A DNA stretch of 26,964 nucleotides from Caldilineaceae bacterium (GTDB taxonomy: Bacteria > Chloroflexota > Anaerolineae > Caldilineales > Caldilineaceae): assembly GCA_014879855.1 (NCBI GenBank), contig JACSRH010000234.1, forward strand, positions 1 to 26,964. The letters run 5' to 3'. The notes beneath the pieces were generated by a model. The model was not told the DNA's origin. It did no database searches and saw nothing but the letters and a program-made list of their open reading frames with translations. Shown here in pieces: positions 10,190 through 18,622 of the stretch. Each line of letters begins with the position of its first letter. Within the stretch, counting starts at the first letter, position 1. Position numbers and translations under genes: made by a program.

Positions 10190-10265
10190 AAGACCTCCTC
10201 TGGCTGGGGCTGCTTTTTCACCACGTATGACGATGCAATGCGTCAGTCGGTGCGCCTCACGCACG

Positions 10266-10294
10266 ATCATAGACTGTTTTTCGCGCAGGCGCAA
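10266..10294 (-). promoter_or_regulatory. Candidate promoter of the alpha-2-macroglobulin gene
   Basis: The minus strand reads TTGCGC (rc 10289-10294), 17 bp, then TATGAT (rc 10266-10271). Initiation near 10259 gives a leader of about 70 nt. The element lies just after the toxin stop codon, so the macroglobulin could be expressed independently of the upstream gene set. Confidence 0.45.
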
Positions 10295-10309
10295 CCAAAG
10301 AGAGGACGG

Positions 10310-10792
10310 TCAGGAGGTGAGGAATGTTCCAGAGGGGAGATCCGCACGATCTAAAAGCAACTGAAAAATCCATTCAACTTGGTCTGTATGGAGAAGCGAC
10401 CGGCGATGTGCATCTACAATAATACCGAGTGTACCTTTGACATGCAGGCCTAAAGCTAACGCCTGTCTGCGAGCAACTTCGTCATCAAGCAGAACCCAAT
10501 CCGCTCTTTCTCGACGAGCGAGCCAAATGGCGGCGCGTTCACCACGATGCAAGGAAGTTTCGCTTTCTGATAAAAGCTCCTCTGCATCAATAGTCACTAC
10601 TGTCAGTTCGCGCCGTGTAACAGCTATTTGAACAACATAAGCATCCGGCTGCCCAAGTTCTAAGCCACGTTCAACAACTTCTTGGTGTACATCCTTAGAG
10701 ACAAGCAAGGGACGGTATAATTGGTGCAAGAGAGGGATCAGACCAAGCTTACCCAAAGCAATAAGTGGCCCAGCATTGCTGACCGCTTTCAT
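10310..10792 (-). CDS. DUF3368 PIN-like toxin of a toxin-antitoxin pair
   Basis: This 160-residue protein resembles the DUF3368 branch of the PIN-like nucleases. It opens with VSNAGPLIALGKLGLIPLL and carries RGERAAIWLA and LLDDEVARRQALALGLHVKGTLGIIVDA, the usual acidic core and GTLG motif of the family. Such proteins are predicted RNases paired with UPF0175 antitoxins, which is the arrangement here. The first acidic position is Asn (SNAGP), normal for DUF3368 but a departure from classical PIN domains. The start overlaps the antitoxin stop (ATGA, 10789-10792) and has no strong Shine-Dalgarno, so translation is probably coupled. RNase activity is an inference. Confidence 0.82.
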   Translation of the reverse strand: MKAVSNAGPLIALGKLGLIPLLHQLYRPLLVSKDVHQEVVERGLELGQPDAYVVQIAVTRRELTVVTIDAEELLSESETSLHRGERAAIWLARRERADWVLLDDEVARRQALALGLHVKGTLGIIVDAHRRSLLHTDQVEWIFQLLLDRADLPSGTFLTS

Positions 10793-11130
10793 GCCAGTTC
10801 GTCTGCTGCCATTTCTTCAGACCATCCAGGCTTGACGCCGGCAGCTTGCGCTTGGCGAATCATCTCAGGCCGTGAACAGCCGGCAATTTCGGCTGCACGT
10901 GCAAAAGATACAATGCCACGCGCGTACAGGGTGAGCGCTTCCTGGATCTTCAGTTGCGAAAGACCCAAAAGCACCAGTTCTTCAAGGCGGTTTTGATAAG
11001 GTCTAACCTGTTGCGCCAGATCTTCTGAAAGTTCAATCACAATCTGTTTTATATCTTTATCTACTCTGTTTGCTACACAGCTGTCTGTCTTAAGCGGTAA
11101 CACCCAAGAGGCAAAGAGCGTCACCTGCAC
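10789..11130 (-). CDS. UPF0175 family antitoxin
   Basis: The C-terminal half carries the UPF0175 pattern: QEALTLYARGIVSFARAAEIAG, then CSRPEMIRQAQAAGV, a helix-turn-helix-like DNA-binding antitoxin fold. It should neutralise the adjacent DUF3368 protein and may repress its own operon. The start is uncertain. An ATG at 11154 directly follows the upstream stop codon (TAGATG). I prefer GTG 11130, which has AGGAGG 8 nt upstream and gives 113 residues. The first 30 or so residues (VTLFASWVLPLKTDSC) are not typical of the family. A genuine start could be further in, although no ATG or well-placed GTG is seen before IVIELSEDL. Confidence 0.8.
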   Translation of the reverse strand: MQVTLFASWVLPLKTDSCVANRVDKDIKQIVIELSEDLAQQVRPYQNRLEELVLLGLSQLKIQEALTLYARGIVSFARAAEIAGCSRPEMIRQAQAAGVKPGWSEEMAADELA

Positions 11131-11154
11131 GCCCCTCGCCTCCTGGGTTGCCAT

Positions 11155-12498
11155 CTACTGTTCTTCGATCGTGATCGTCTGGATCGTATCGCTGATCGTC
11201 AGGCTCGACAGGATGTCAACACCCTCGACCACCTTGCCAAAGAAGCTGTACGCCTCGTTCACGTCGGCGGGCGGCGGCGAGAGCGCCAGGAACAACTGGC
11301 TGCCGCTGGCGATAACGCTGCCGTCAGCATCCTGCGTCAGCGAGCGATAGGCGACGGCCCCGACGTCCAGGGTTTGGGGCAGACCAACCTCCGGTTTGAA
11401 AGTGTAGCCGGCATCCATCGTCGGGTCGTTGCTTGGCGCGCCGATCACCACCAGTTGCTCCGGGCTGACGTCGTTGACCGGGGTGTTGTCGTAGAAGCCC
11501 AGGTTGGCCAGCACGACGAAGTTGTTGACTGCCACTGGCGCGTCGTCGTCAAAGAGCGACATGACAAACTCGCCCTGCGAGGTGGCGACGGTTGCCGTGT
11601 AGCTCTTGGCGGCGTCGATCACCATGTCCGGTGCAGTATTGAAGATGTTGGCTTTTTCTTCCCCAGGCAGGTCGGCCAACGGGCGGTCGCCCTGCATGCT
11701 GGTGGGCGGGAACGGCGTGGGCGTGGGCGGGAGCGGCGTCGGCGTCGGCAGCAGGCTTGTGTCGCTCTCCTCGATGGTGATGGTCTGGATGACGTTGCCG
11801 GGTTCCGTCGGGTTGGCGCTCGGATCGCGCAGCGTGAGCTTGCTCAGCACGTCGTCACCCTCGATCACTTCGCCAAAAATGGTGTGGTTGCCGTCGAGCC
11901 AGGGCGTCGGCGCAAAGGTGATAAAGAACTGGCTGCCGTTGGTGCCCGGCCCCGCGTTCGCCATTGCCAACAAGCCACGGCGGTCGAAGGTGGCGCCCGG
12001 CCAGAATTCGTCGGCAAACTCATAGCCCGGCCCGCCCATGCCGGTGCCCGTGGGGTCGCCAGCCTGCGCCATGAAGTCTTCGAGCACGCGGTGGAAGGTT
12101 GTGTTGTCGTAGAAGCCTTCACGCGCCAGGAAGACAAAGTTGTTGACGGTCGTCGGCGCACGGTCAGCGAAGAGCTGCACCTTGATGTCGCCCTGGTCGG
12201 TCTTAAGTGTGGCGTAATAATACTTGGCCGGGTCGATGGTCATTTCCGGCGCGGCGCTGTACATGCCGTCGCGTGCGGCCACCTCTTCCGCAGCTTCTGG
12301 CGCAGCAGCTTCTGGCGCAGCAGCTTCTGACGCCACAGTCTCAGTCACACCTGCTTCTGCCGTCACTTCACCTGCTGATTCCTGTGCAGGCGCGCCCGGC
12401 ATACTGCACGCGGCAACGACCCATAACGCTATGACTAGCGCAACAATTAGACCAGCCGTCGCGACTGTCCCCTGTATTTTCGACGAAACCTTGCTCAT
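11155..12498 (-). CDS. Lipoprotein with two cyclophilin-type peptidyl-prolyl isomerase domains
   Basis: This 447-residue exported foldase has a signal peptide ending in a lipobox (VVAAC, Cys31), then an Ala/Glu linker to about 75. Cyclophilin domain 1 (about 95-245) keeps the catalytic set: FHR at 135-137, FMAQAGDPTGTG, NGSQFFIT and WLDGNH at 200-205. A Pro/Thr linker (251-266) leads to cyclophilin domain 2 (about 298-447). Domain 2 is recognisable from TATVATSQGEFVMSLF, DDDAPVAVNNFV and SQLFLALSP but has VND in place of FHR and no WLDGNH. It is therefore probably inactive and may act in binding. The protein should fold or chaperone secreted proteins at the outer face of the membrane. GGGGAGG 4 nt before the ATG supports the start; the ATG overlaps the HEAT gene stop. 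Confidence 0.93.
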   Translation of the reverse strand: MSKVSSKIQGTVATAGLIVALVIALWVVAACSMPGAPAQESAGEVTAEAGVTETVASEAAAPEAAAPEAAEEVAARDGMYSAAPEMTIDPAKYYYATLKTDQGDIKVQLFADRAPTTVNNFVFLAREGFYDNTTFHRVLEDFMAQAGDPTGTGMGGPGYEFADEFWPGATFDRRGLLAMANAGPGTNGSQFFITFAPTPWLDGNHTIFGEVIEGDDVLSKLTLRDPSANPTEPGNVIQTITIEESDTSLLPTPTPLPPTPTPFPPTSMQGDRPLADLPGEEKANIFNTAPDMVIDAAKSYTATVATSQGEFVMSLFDDDAPVAVNNFVVLANLGFYDNTPVNDVSPEQLVVIGAPSNDPTMDAGYTFKPEVGLPQTLDVGAVAYRSLTQDADGSVIASGSQLFLALSPPPADVNEAYSFFGKVVEGVDILSSLTISDTIQTITIEEQ

Positions 12499-12908
12499 GC
12501 AGCCTCCCCGGCCAATTTGACTAATAACTCACCTGCTACTGTAACTGTTGCCACCGCCGCGCCTGATCCCTTCATGGCCGCGCGCAACTCTTCGGTCATC
12601 TTCGCCACTTTATGATCGCGATTGTCGTGGAAGACATGAGTGGCGCCTTCGAGCAGCCAGCGGCTATCGCTCTTGTCGACGAGCGCGTGCAACAACGGTG
12701 CCAGCGCCGGCTTGCCCATCCGCGCCAGGACATCAGCCGATCTCCACCGGATGCCGGCATCATCGGCCTCCAAGAGATCGATCAGCGTGCTGATCGCTTC
12801 AGGGGTGGGATGGCTGCCCAGATAATCGATCGCCGCCTCACGATCTTGGCTCGCAACTGATGGTTTTGAGGCCGTCTGTATGGCCTCGTTGACGGAAGAA
12901 TATAACAT
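12495..12908 (-). CDS. Small HEAT-repeat protein
   Basis: This 137-residue protein contains about two PBS-lyase/HEAT-like helical repeats. The stretch REAAIDYLGSHPTPEAISTL and then ADDAGIRWRSADVLARMGKP is typical of the family. A region with HDNRDHKVAKMTEEL follows, then an Ala/Val-rich tail. HEAT proteins of this size are usually protein-binding adaptors; the specific role is unknown. The start at 12908 has AAGGAG 7 nt upstream and is favoured over the upstream ATG at 12950. The stop overlaps the cyclophilin start by 4 bp, which suggests translational coupling and a related function. No signal peptide is visible, so it is cytoplasmic while its neighbour is exported. Confidence 0.8.
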   Translation of the reverse strand: MLYSSVNEAIQTASKPSVASQDREAAIDYLGSHPTPEAISTLIDLLEADDAGIRWRSADVLARMGKPALAPLLHALVDKSDSRWLLEGATHVFHDNRDHKVAKMTEELRAAMKGSGAAVATVTVAGELLVKLAGEAA

Positions 12909-13100
12909 GACTTCACTCCTTGTCGGATACTGGGTGGGCGCGCCCCACACAGGCTAAGCGTCTATTCAGAAATTCCTGCGAACTATCCCATAGTAAAAAG
13001 GCATCACGAAACATCGCCACCAATTTCTGGATGAAGACCAGACCGATTCACGCCCACAGAACCTGGAAAAAGAATTACGCTAAGATAACACAACCGCTGG

Positions 13101-14129
13101 TCATTCAGCCACTTCAAGATTGGCCTTGCCACCGTACAGATCCCACCACGGCTTGGCGCCCTTCGCCACGATCTTATTCAGCGCGGTGATATTCTGGACG
13201 CCGCGATCTTCCAGCCAATCGACCAGCGCATCAAAGCCCTGTTGTGCAAAGATCGGGATGCCATCCTGCCAGGTGGCGCGGCCACAAAGCACGCCAGAGA
13301 AGGGTGTGCCAGCTTCCGCAGCCAATTCCAGCGTCTCGCGGAAGACGTCGTCGCTCACGCCGGCGCTCAGGTAGATAAAGGGTTTCTGCGCCACACTGGC
13401 CGCGTCGCGGAAGAGCGCCATGGCCTCCGCCTTGCTGTACGCCTTGACGCCCTGATAAGTCGAGGCGCCCTCTACGTAACTCATATTGATCGGCGCCTCG
13501 ACCTTGAGCACGTCAACGCTGTATTCCGGCTTGGAGAACTCGGCCATGTACGCCTTGACCATCGCCGGCTTTGCCTTGGCAAAGTCAAGCCCCTTGGCAT
13601 CGCCCAATGCATCGTTGTAGCAGAGCGGCTCCAGAAAGAAGGGCACATCCTCCGCCTTGCACTCGCTGCCGACGCGCTCGATAAACGCCTGCTTGACAGT
13701 ATTTACGCGCGCGGGATGCGCGGGATTGTAATAGAGCAGCACCTTGATCGCGGTGGCGCCCGCGGCGACCAGCCGGCGCACGCTCCATTCCGGCAGCAAA
13801 TCGGGCATCCGGCTATCGTCAGTCGTATCGTAACCGGTCTTTTCATAGGCAAGCAGCACCCCTGTGCCAGGCGCGCGCACCTCGAGCGCGGGCAGGCCGA
13901 ACTCCGGGTCCATCAGGATCGCGCTGGCGTGCTTGGTCAGCACCTGGGTGACGGCTGTTTTGAACTGCGTCATTTCCTCGGCGGAGACAGGTGCGCCGCC
14001 GCGCGCCTTGCTGATCGACTTTTGCAGCGAGCCACGCTGATCCATGGCAGCGGCTGCGATTACGCCGCGCTCATTGGCGCAACTGTTGATGCCGGTGAAT
14101 TTACCTTTGGAGAGTGTTACTTTTGCCAT
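13101..14129 (-). CDS. lacD: Class I tagatose 1,6-bisphosphate aldolase, LacD type
   Basis: This 342-residue TIM-barrel aldolase of the LacD family cleaves tagatose (or related ketose) 1,6-bisphosphate to dihydroxyacetone phosphate and glyceraldehyde 3-phosphate. Family marks are AAAMDQRGSLQ near residues 25-36, ILMDPEFGLPAL, IKVLLYYNP (Lys129) and VDVLKVEAPIN. By comparison with LacD, Lys209 in VLKVEAP is the likely Schiff-base lysine. AGGAGG 5 nt before the ATG fixes the start. It lies 76 bp after the Ca2+ ATPase gene on the same strand. No other lac or gat pathway gene is nearby, so the physiological sugar is uncertain and the enzyme may serve a general ketose bisphosphate role. Confidence 0.9.
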   Translation of the reverse strand: MAKVTLSKGKFTGINSCANERGVIAAAAMDQRGSLQKSISKARGGAPVSAEEMTQFKTAVTQVLTKHASAILMDPEFGLPALEVRAPGTGVLLAYEKTGYDTTDDSRMPDLLPEWSVRRLVAAGATAIKVLLYYNPAHPARVNTVKQAFIERVGSECKAEDVPFFLEPLCYNDALGDAKGLDFAKAKPAMVKAYMAEFSKPEYSVDVLKVEAPINMSYVEGASTYQGVKAYSKAEAMALFRDAASVAQKPFIYLSAGVSDDVFRETLELAAEAGTPFSGVLCGRATWQDGIPIFAQQGFDALVDWLEDRGVQNITALNKIVAKGAKPWWDLYGGKANLEVAE

Positions 14130-14177
14130 TAGAACCTCCTATGCATCGATAAACCTATGGTGAGTCCATTGCCGTTG

Positions 14178-14183
14178 AGTATA
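14178..14183 (-). promoter_or_regulatory. Possible -10 element of the aldolase gene
   Basis: The minus strand has TATACT (rc 14178-14183) in the 76-bp gap before the aldolase start. No convincing -35 is visible at the right distance. The gene may be partly co-transcribed with the upstream ATPase. Confidence 0.22.
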
Positions 14184-14205
14184 TTTACCATCTGCCGAAC
14201 AAGGG

Positions 14206-17079
14206 TTAACGGTTTGCGTGGCGCTGAGGTTCAAATCGCCGCTGCCGGCGCCGGTCTGCATAGCCTGTGGAGCGCAGGATCAGCTTCTTGATTTCATCCA
14301 CCCAGAGCACCATGCTCGCCATGCCGATGCACAAGGCCCAGTCCATCAAGCCAATGGGCGTCGTGCCAAAGGCCTGATTGAGCAGGGGTGTGTAGACGAC
14401 AACGACTTGCAAAGCCGCCGACAACGCCACGGCCCCCCACAGAAGCGGATTGGAAAAGAGATAGCGAAAAGCGCTGGTGTAATCTGAACGCGCGTTGAAA
14501 ACATTGAAGAGCTGGCAGAAGACCAGCGTCGTAAAGGCCAGCGTGCGTGCAAAGATCATCTCTCCGTTGCCTCGCGCCAACCCGCCCGGCAGGGCGATAT
14601 CCATTACGACCAGCGTGACCACGGCCATGACCAGACCTGTCAATCCAAAGCCGAGCCACATTTCCCGGTTGATCACACGGTCGTGGCGCGGGCGCGGCGC
14701 CCGCTGCATGACCGTCGGGTCAACCGGATCCACCCCCACGGCCAACGCGGGCGCGGCATCCGTCAGCAGGTTGATCCACAAGATCTGCGTCGCCAGCAGC
14801 GGCACAATAAAGAATTCACCCGCCTCCGATACCAGCCCGATAAGGCCAGCCAGCACAACGCCGAGAAACATCGTCAGCACCTCGCCGATATTGGAGGAAA
14901 TAAGGTAGCGCAGAAACTTGCGGATATTGTCGAAGATCGAGCGCCCCTCCTCGACCGCAGCGACAATCGTCGCAAAATTGTCGTCAGTCAGGATCATGTC
15001 TGCGGCTTCTTTGGAAACATCGGTGCCGGTGATGCCCATTGCCACGCCGATGTCGGCCTGCTTGAGCGCCGGCGCGTCGTTGACGCCGTCCCCGGTCATC
15101 GCCACCACATGGCCGTCGGCGCGCAGGGCCTGGATAATGCGCAGCTTGTGTTCGGGGCTGACGCGGGCGTAGATGGAATGCTCGCGCACCGTCGCCAGCA
15201 ATTGGTCGCTGTCCATTTGCTCCAGATCGGCGCCCCGGATCGCTTTGGCGCCGGCAGGCACGATGTTGAGTTCGGCGGCAATGGTGGCGGCGGTGACAGG
15301 ATGATCGCCTGTAATCATGATCACGCGGATGCCGGCGCGCTGCGCAGTGGCGACGGCCTCCTGCGCCTCTGGCCGCGGGGGATCAATGATGCCGACGATG
15401 CCGATAAAGATCAGCTCGTTTTCCAATGCTTCGCCGGCTTCGTCATAATGTTCTTCAGCGATGCGGCGATAGGCGATGCCGAGTGTACGCAATGCTTCGC
15501 CGGCCAGCGTCTCGACGGCGGCCAGCAGCTCTGCGCAGCGTTCCTTACTCAGTGGGACGATCTCATCTCCAACCCGCTCGTGCGTACAGCGCGTCAGCAA
15601 AACATCGGGCGCGCCTTTGGAAACAACAGCCACTGTTTTGGCGTGGTCGACGTCGGTCTGCACGGTGCTCATCAGCTTGCGATCGGAGGAAAAAGGCACT
15701 TCCCCGACGCGCTGAAAGCGACGATTCAACTCGTCGGGGCCAAGCCCGATTTTGCGCGCGGCCACGACTAACGCCGCCTCCGTGGGGTCGCCCTGGATGG
15801 CCCAGATGCTCTCCTTCTCTTCGAGCACGGCATTGTTGGCCAGCGCGCCGCCTTGCAGCGCGCGACGCACTTCATTGATCAGCACGGGATCGTCAACCGG
15901 TTGGTCGGAGCCATGCAGCAGCAAGTCGCCGGTGGGCGCGTAGCCAATGCCGGTCACATCAACGCGCCCGCTGGGCGTGATGACCGTGCGCACCGTCATT
16001 TCGTTCTTAGTCAGCGTGCCGGTTTTGTCTGAGCAGATGACGGAGGCGGAGCCAAGCGTCTCGACGGCGGCCAGCTTGCGCACAATGGCGTTGCGTTTCA
16101 CCATGCGCTGCACCCCTAACGCCAGCACCACCGTCAGGATCGTGGGCAGACCTTCCGGCACAGCCGCTACGGCCAACGAGACGCCCAACACCAGCGTTTC
16201 CACCAGACCCGCGAAGGAAGTCACGCGGTCCACGAGCAAAATCGTGGCGATCACAAGGACAGCAATCAGGATCACGCCGATGCCCAGTTTACGGCCGACA
16301 TCTTCAATCTCCAGCGAAAGTGGCGTCTTTTCCTCGGGCGTGGCCTGCATGAGGCCGGCGATCTTGCCCATTTCGGTGTCCATACCGGTCGCCGTCACCA
16401 CCGCATGGCCGCGGCCAAAGGTGGCTACCGTGCCGCTGAAGATCATGTTGGTGCGGTCGCCCAAGTCCGCCTCCCCGTCGATGGGGGCGGTGGTTTTGGT
16501 GACTGGCTGACTTTCACCCGTCAACGCGGCTTCCGCCATCTGCAACGAGGTCACGTCGATAAGGCGGCCATCGGCGCTGATAGCATTGCCTTCCTCCACC
16601 AGCAGAATATCGCCAGGCGTCAGCGCATGAGAATCGATCTGCTGCTGGCGACCGTCCCGCAGCACCACCGCGGTCGCGGTCGTCATCTTTTTGAGCGCGG
16701 CAACGGCATCTTCGGCGCGTTCCTCCTGGAAAAAGCCAATCAGCGCGTTGACGATGACAATGGCGATAATCGCAAATGCCTCATAAGGCAACCCTTCTGC
16801 GCCCTCCAGCACCCAGGCGATCACCGAGATGACGGTTGCCGCCAACAGCAGCAGCACCAGCACGTTTGTGAACTGCGCCAGCAAGCGACGCCACCGTGGA
16901 ATGGGCGGCTCGGAGGCAAGCTCATTCGGGCCGTAAGCTGCCAGCCGTCGTTGCGCCTCCGCGTCAGAGAGCCCCATGTTCGCATCGCTCTGCAGCGCGG
17001 CAAGGAGGTCGGCCGCGGCCAACTGGAAGGCAGGTCTGGGCAACGACTCTGTGATTTTCGGTAGTTCGCTCACAAACAC
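14206..17079 (-). CDS. P-type Ca2+-transporting ATPase (P2 type)
   Basis: This 957-residue cation pump of the SERCA/PMCA-like P2 group exports Ca2+ at the expense of ATP. In order it has an N-terminal cation-ATPase domain (about 18-90), membrane pair 1-2, the actuator domain with TGES (187-190), the PEGLP motif of transmembrane segment 4 (308-312), the phosphorylated Asp351 in DKTGTLTKN, an ATP-binding domain with KGAPD, the hinge TGDGVNDAP (about 660) and a C-terminal membrane bundle with LWINLLTDAAPALAVG. The PEGLP and NLLTD residues fit Ca2+ rather than Na+/K+ or H+ transport, though Mn2+ cannot be excluded. The start is a GTG; GTG 17079 and GTG 17073 are both possible, with a GGGG just upstream of the second. 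The C-terminus is short and Arg-rich. Confidence 0.92.
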   Translation of the reverse strand: MFVSELPKITESLPRPAFQLAAADLLAALQSDANMGLSDAEAQRRLAAYGPNELASEPPIPRWRRLLAQFTNVLVLLLLAATVISVIAWVLEGAEGLPYEAFAIIAIVIVNALIGFFQEERAEDAVAALKKMTTATAVVLRDGRQQQIDSHALTPGDILLVEEGNAISADGRLIDVTSLQMAEAALTGESQPVTKTTAPIDGEADLGDRTNMIFSGTVATFGRGHAVVTATGMDTEMGKIAGLMQATPEEKTPLSLEIEDVGRKLGIGVILIAVLVIATILLVDRVTSFAGLVETLVLGVSLAVAAVPEGLPTILTVVLALGVQRMVKRNAIVRKLAAVETLGSASVICSDKTGTLTKNEMTVRTVITPSGRVDVTGIGYAPTGDLLLHGSDQPVDDPVLINEVRRALQGGALANNAVLEEKESIWAIQGDPTEAALVVAARKIGLGPDELNRRFQRVGEVPFSSDRKLMSTVQTDVDHAKTVAVVSKGAPDVLLTRCTHERVGDEIVPLSKERCAELLAAVETLAGEALRTLGIAYRRIAEEHYDEAGEALENELIFIGIVGIIDPPRPEAQEAVATAQRAGIRVIMITGDHPVTAATIAAELNIVPAGAKAIRGADLEQMDSDQLLATVREHSIYARVSPEHKLRIIQALRADGHVVAMTGDGVNDAPALKQADIGVAMGITGTDVSKEAADMILTDDNFATIVAAVEEGRSIFDNIRKFLRYLISSNIGEVLTMFLGVVLAGLIGLVSEAGEFFIVPLLATQILWINLLTDAAPALAVGVDPVDPTVMQRAPRPRHDRVINREMWLGFGLTGLVMAVVTLVVMDIALPGGLARGNGEMIFARTLAFTTLVFCQLFNVFNARSDYTSAFRYLFSNPLLWGAVALSAALQVVVVYTPLLNQAFGTTPIGLMDWALCIGMASMVLWVDEIKKLILRSTGYADRRRQRRFEPQRHANR

Positions 17080-17140
17080 CCCAATTTGAAGAAGAGAGCT
17101 GTCAATCAGAAGAGAGCATGAAGACAGTTTTTCGCTGCGA

Positions 17141-17181
17141 GCCTCTGTCTCTCAGCGCCTCTGTCTCTCAGCGCCTCTGCG
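17141..17181. repeat. 16-bp tandem repeat between the aminotransferase and ATPase genes
   Basis: The unit GCCTCTGTCTCTCAGC occurs twice exactly (17141-17156, 17157-17172) and is followed by a partial third copy ending GCGTC. It lies in the 114-bp gap 17080-17193. Read on the minus strand it resembles the AGAGGCGC-type short tandem repeats found in cyanobacterial intergenic DNA. The same gap also holds AGAAGAGAGC twice (17090-17099 and 17108-17117). Confidence 0.8.
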
Positions 17182-17193
17182 TCAAAGCTGTTT

Positions 17194-18537
17194 TCAAGCA
17201 AGCCCGTCAATGACGCTGCCCAGGATGTCCACGATCTGATCCACCTCATCCGCATTGATGATCAGCGGCGGCGCAAAGGCCATCGTGGCGCCGACGTTGC
17301 GCGAGCGCAGCCCGCGCGCCATGCAGGCGTTATAGATTTCCAGCGCCTTGGCCGGGTCGGGCTCGCGCGTCGCCTTGTCCTTGACGATCTCGACGCCGCA
17401 GAGCAGACCGCGCCCGCGCACTTCGCCGACGATGTTGAAATCGAGCAGCCTGGCAAAACCTGTGCGCAAACGCTCGCCCATGCGCTGGCTGTTCTCCAGC
17501 AGATGATCGCGCTCGATGATCTCGAGATTCTTAAGACCAACCGCACACGCCGCGGCGTGGCCGGAGTAGGTGTAGCCGTGCATCCAGGTGTCTTCGGGCG
17601 GCGCCGTATCGATCACTTCACGAATGGCGTCGGAGATCTGGATGCCGCCAAGCTGGAGGTAGCCGCTGGTGACGCCCTTGGCAAAAGACAGGATGTCAGG
17701 ACGCAAGTCCCAGTGCTGCTGGCCGAACCACAATCCCGTGCGCCCAAAGCCACAGATCACCTCGTCGGCGATCAACAACACGTCGTACTTGTCGCAAATG
17801 GCGCGCACCAGCGGGAAGTAGTCGTCCGGCGGCACAATAACGCCGCCCACACCCTGGATCGGCTCGGCGATAAAGGCGGCGACCGTCTCCGGCCCCTGGC
17901 GCAAAATTTCTTCTTCCAGCGCGCGCGCAGCAGCCTGACCGACCGTTTCGCCGGGTTGGATATCGCCGGTGTAGCGGTAAGGATTGGGCGCGGGGATGTG
18001 CGAAAAACCAGGCGACAACGGGCCAAACATAGTATGATAGCGAGGGATGCCGGTGGCCGCAGTGGCCGCGACTGTGATGCCGTGATAGGCGGCCTGGCGC
18101 GAGATAATTTTGAACTTGTCTTTCTTGCCCAGCCGATACCAATAATAACGTACGGTTTTGAAGGCCGAATCGTTCGCCTCCGAGCCGCCCGACGTGAAAA
18201 AGGTGGTGTTGAGCGTCGGGTGCGCCATGCCAGCCATGCGGTGGGCAAGCTCGGCGGCCGGCGGCGTGGTCATGCCCACAAAGTTGGAGGTGAACGCAAT
18301 TTTACGCATCTGTTGGGCCGCGACTTCCGGCAACTCCTGATTGCCGTAGCCAATGTTGACATTCCAGAGCCCCCCCATGCCGTCAAGCACGGTGCGGCCG
18401 TCGGTGGTGTGCAGCCAGACGCCCTCCGCGCGATCCACGACAAGGGGAGCCGCGTGCTGTTTTGGGTGGTGCAGAGGATGAAGTTGCTGCTTGTCGTGTT
18501 CGACCACAGTGGCGTGGTCTAGAATTAAATCAACCAT
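17194..18537 (-). CDS. Class III (omega) aminotransferase, PLP-dependent
   Basis: This 447-residue fold-type I PLP enzyme moves an amino group from an omega-amino compound (a polyamine, beta-alanine or similar) to a keto acid, commonly pyruvate. Visible marks are GGLWNVNIGYG near 55, FTSGGSEANDSAFKT (114-128) for phosphate binding, YHGIT (151-155), Asp258 in LIADEVICGFGRTG for the pyridine nitrogen, and Schiff-base Lys287 in FAKGVTSGYLQLGG. The Asn59 and Tyr regions resemble putrescine/omega-amino acid:pyruvate aminotransferases more than ornithine or GABA enzymes. The exact amino donor cannot be read from sequence. CGAGGAGAC directly before the ATG supports the start. It is divergent from the lhgO-type gene. 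Confidence 0.9.
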   Translation of the reverse strand: MVDLILDHATVVEHDKQQLHPLHHPKQHAAPLVVDRAEGVWLHTTDGRTVLDGMGGLWNVNIGYGNQELPEVAAQQMRKIAFTSNFVGMTTPPAAELAHRMAGMAHPTLNTTFFTSGGSEANDSAFKTVRYYWYRLGKKDKFKIISRQAAYHGITVAATAATGIPRYHTMFGPLSPGFSHIPAPNPYRYTGDIQPGETVGQAAARALEEEILRQGPETVAAFIAEPIQGVGGVIVPPDDYFPLVRAICDKYDVLLIADEVICGFGRTGLWFGQQHWDLRPDILSFAKGVTSGYLQLGGIQISDAIREVIDTAPPEDTWMHGYTYSGHAAACAVGLKNLEIIERDHLLENSQRMGERLRTGFARLLDFNIVGEVRGRGLLCGVEIVKDKATREPDPAKALEIYNACMARGLRSRNVGATMAFAPPLIINADEVDQIVDILGSVIDGLA

Positions 18538-18591
18538 TGTCTCCTCGATCCTGTGTAGTGGTTGCTATCCGCGATGGGTAGATTGTAACTG

Positions 18592-18600
18592 ATTATACCA
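18592..18600 (-). promoter_or_regulatory. Extended -10 promoter of the aminotransferase gene
   Basis: The minus strand reads TGGTATAAT (rc 18592-18600), a perfect TGnTATAAT extended -10. The -35 region (CTCTCG) is poor, as is common for extended -10 promoters. Initiation near 18585 gives a leader of about 48 nt that contains the strong GAGGAG Shine-Dalgarno. Confidence 0.55.
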
Positions 18601-18622
18601 GTATTCGTTGCGTGCGAGAGAT

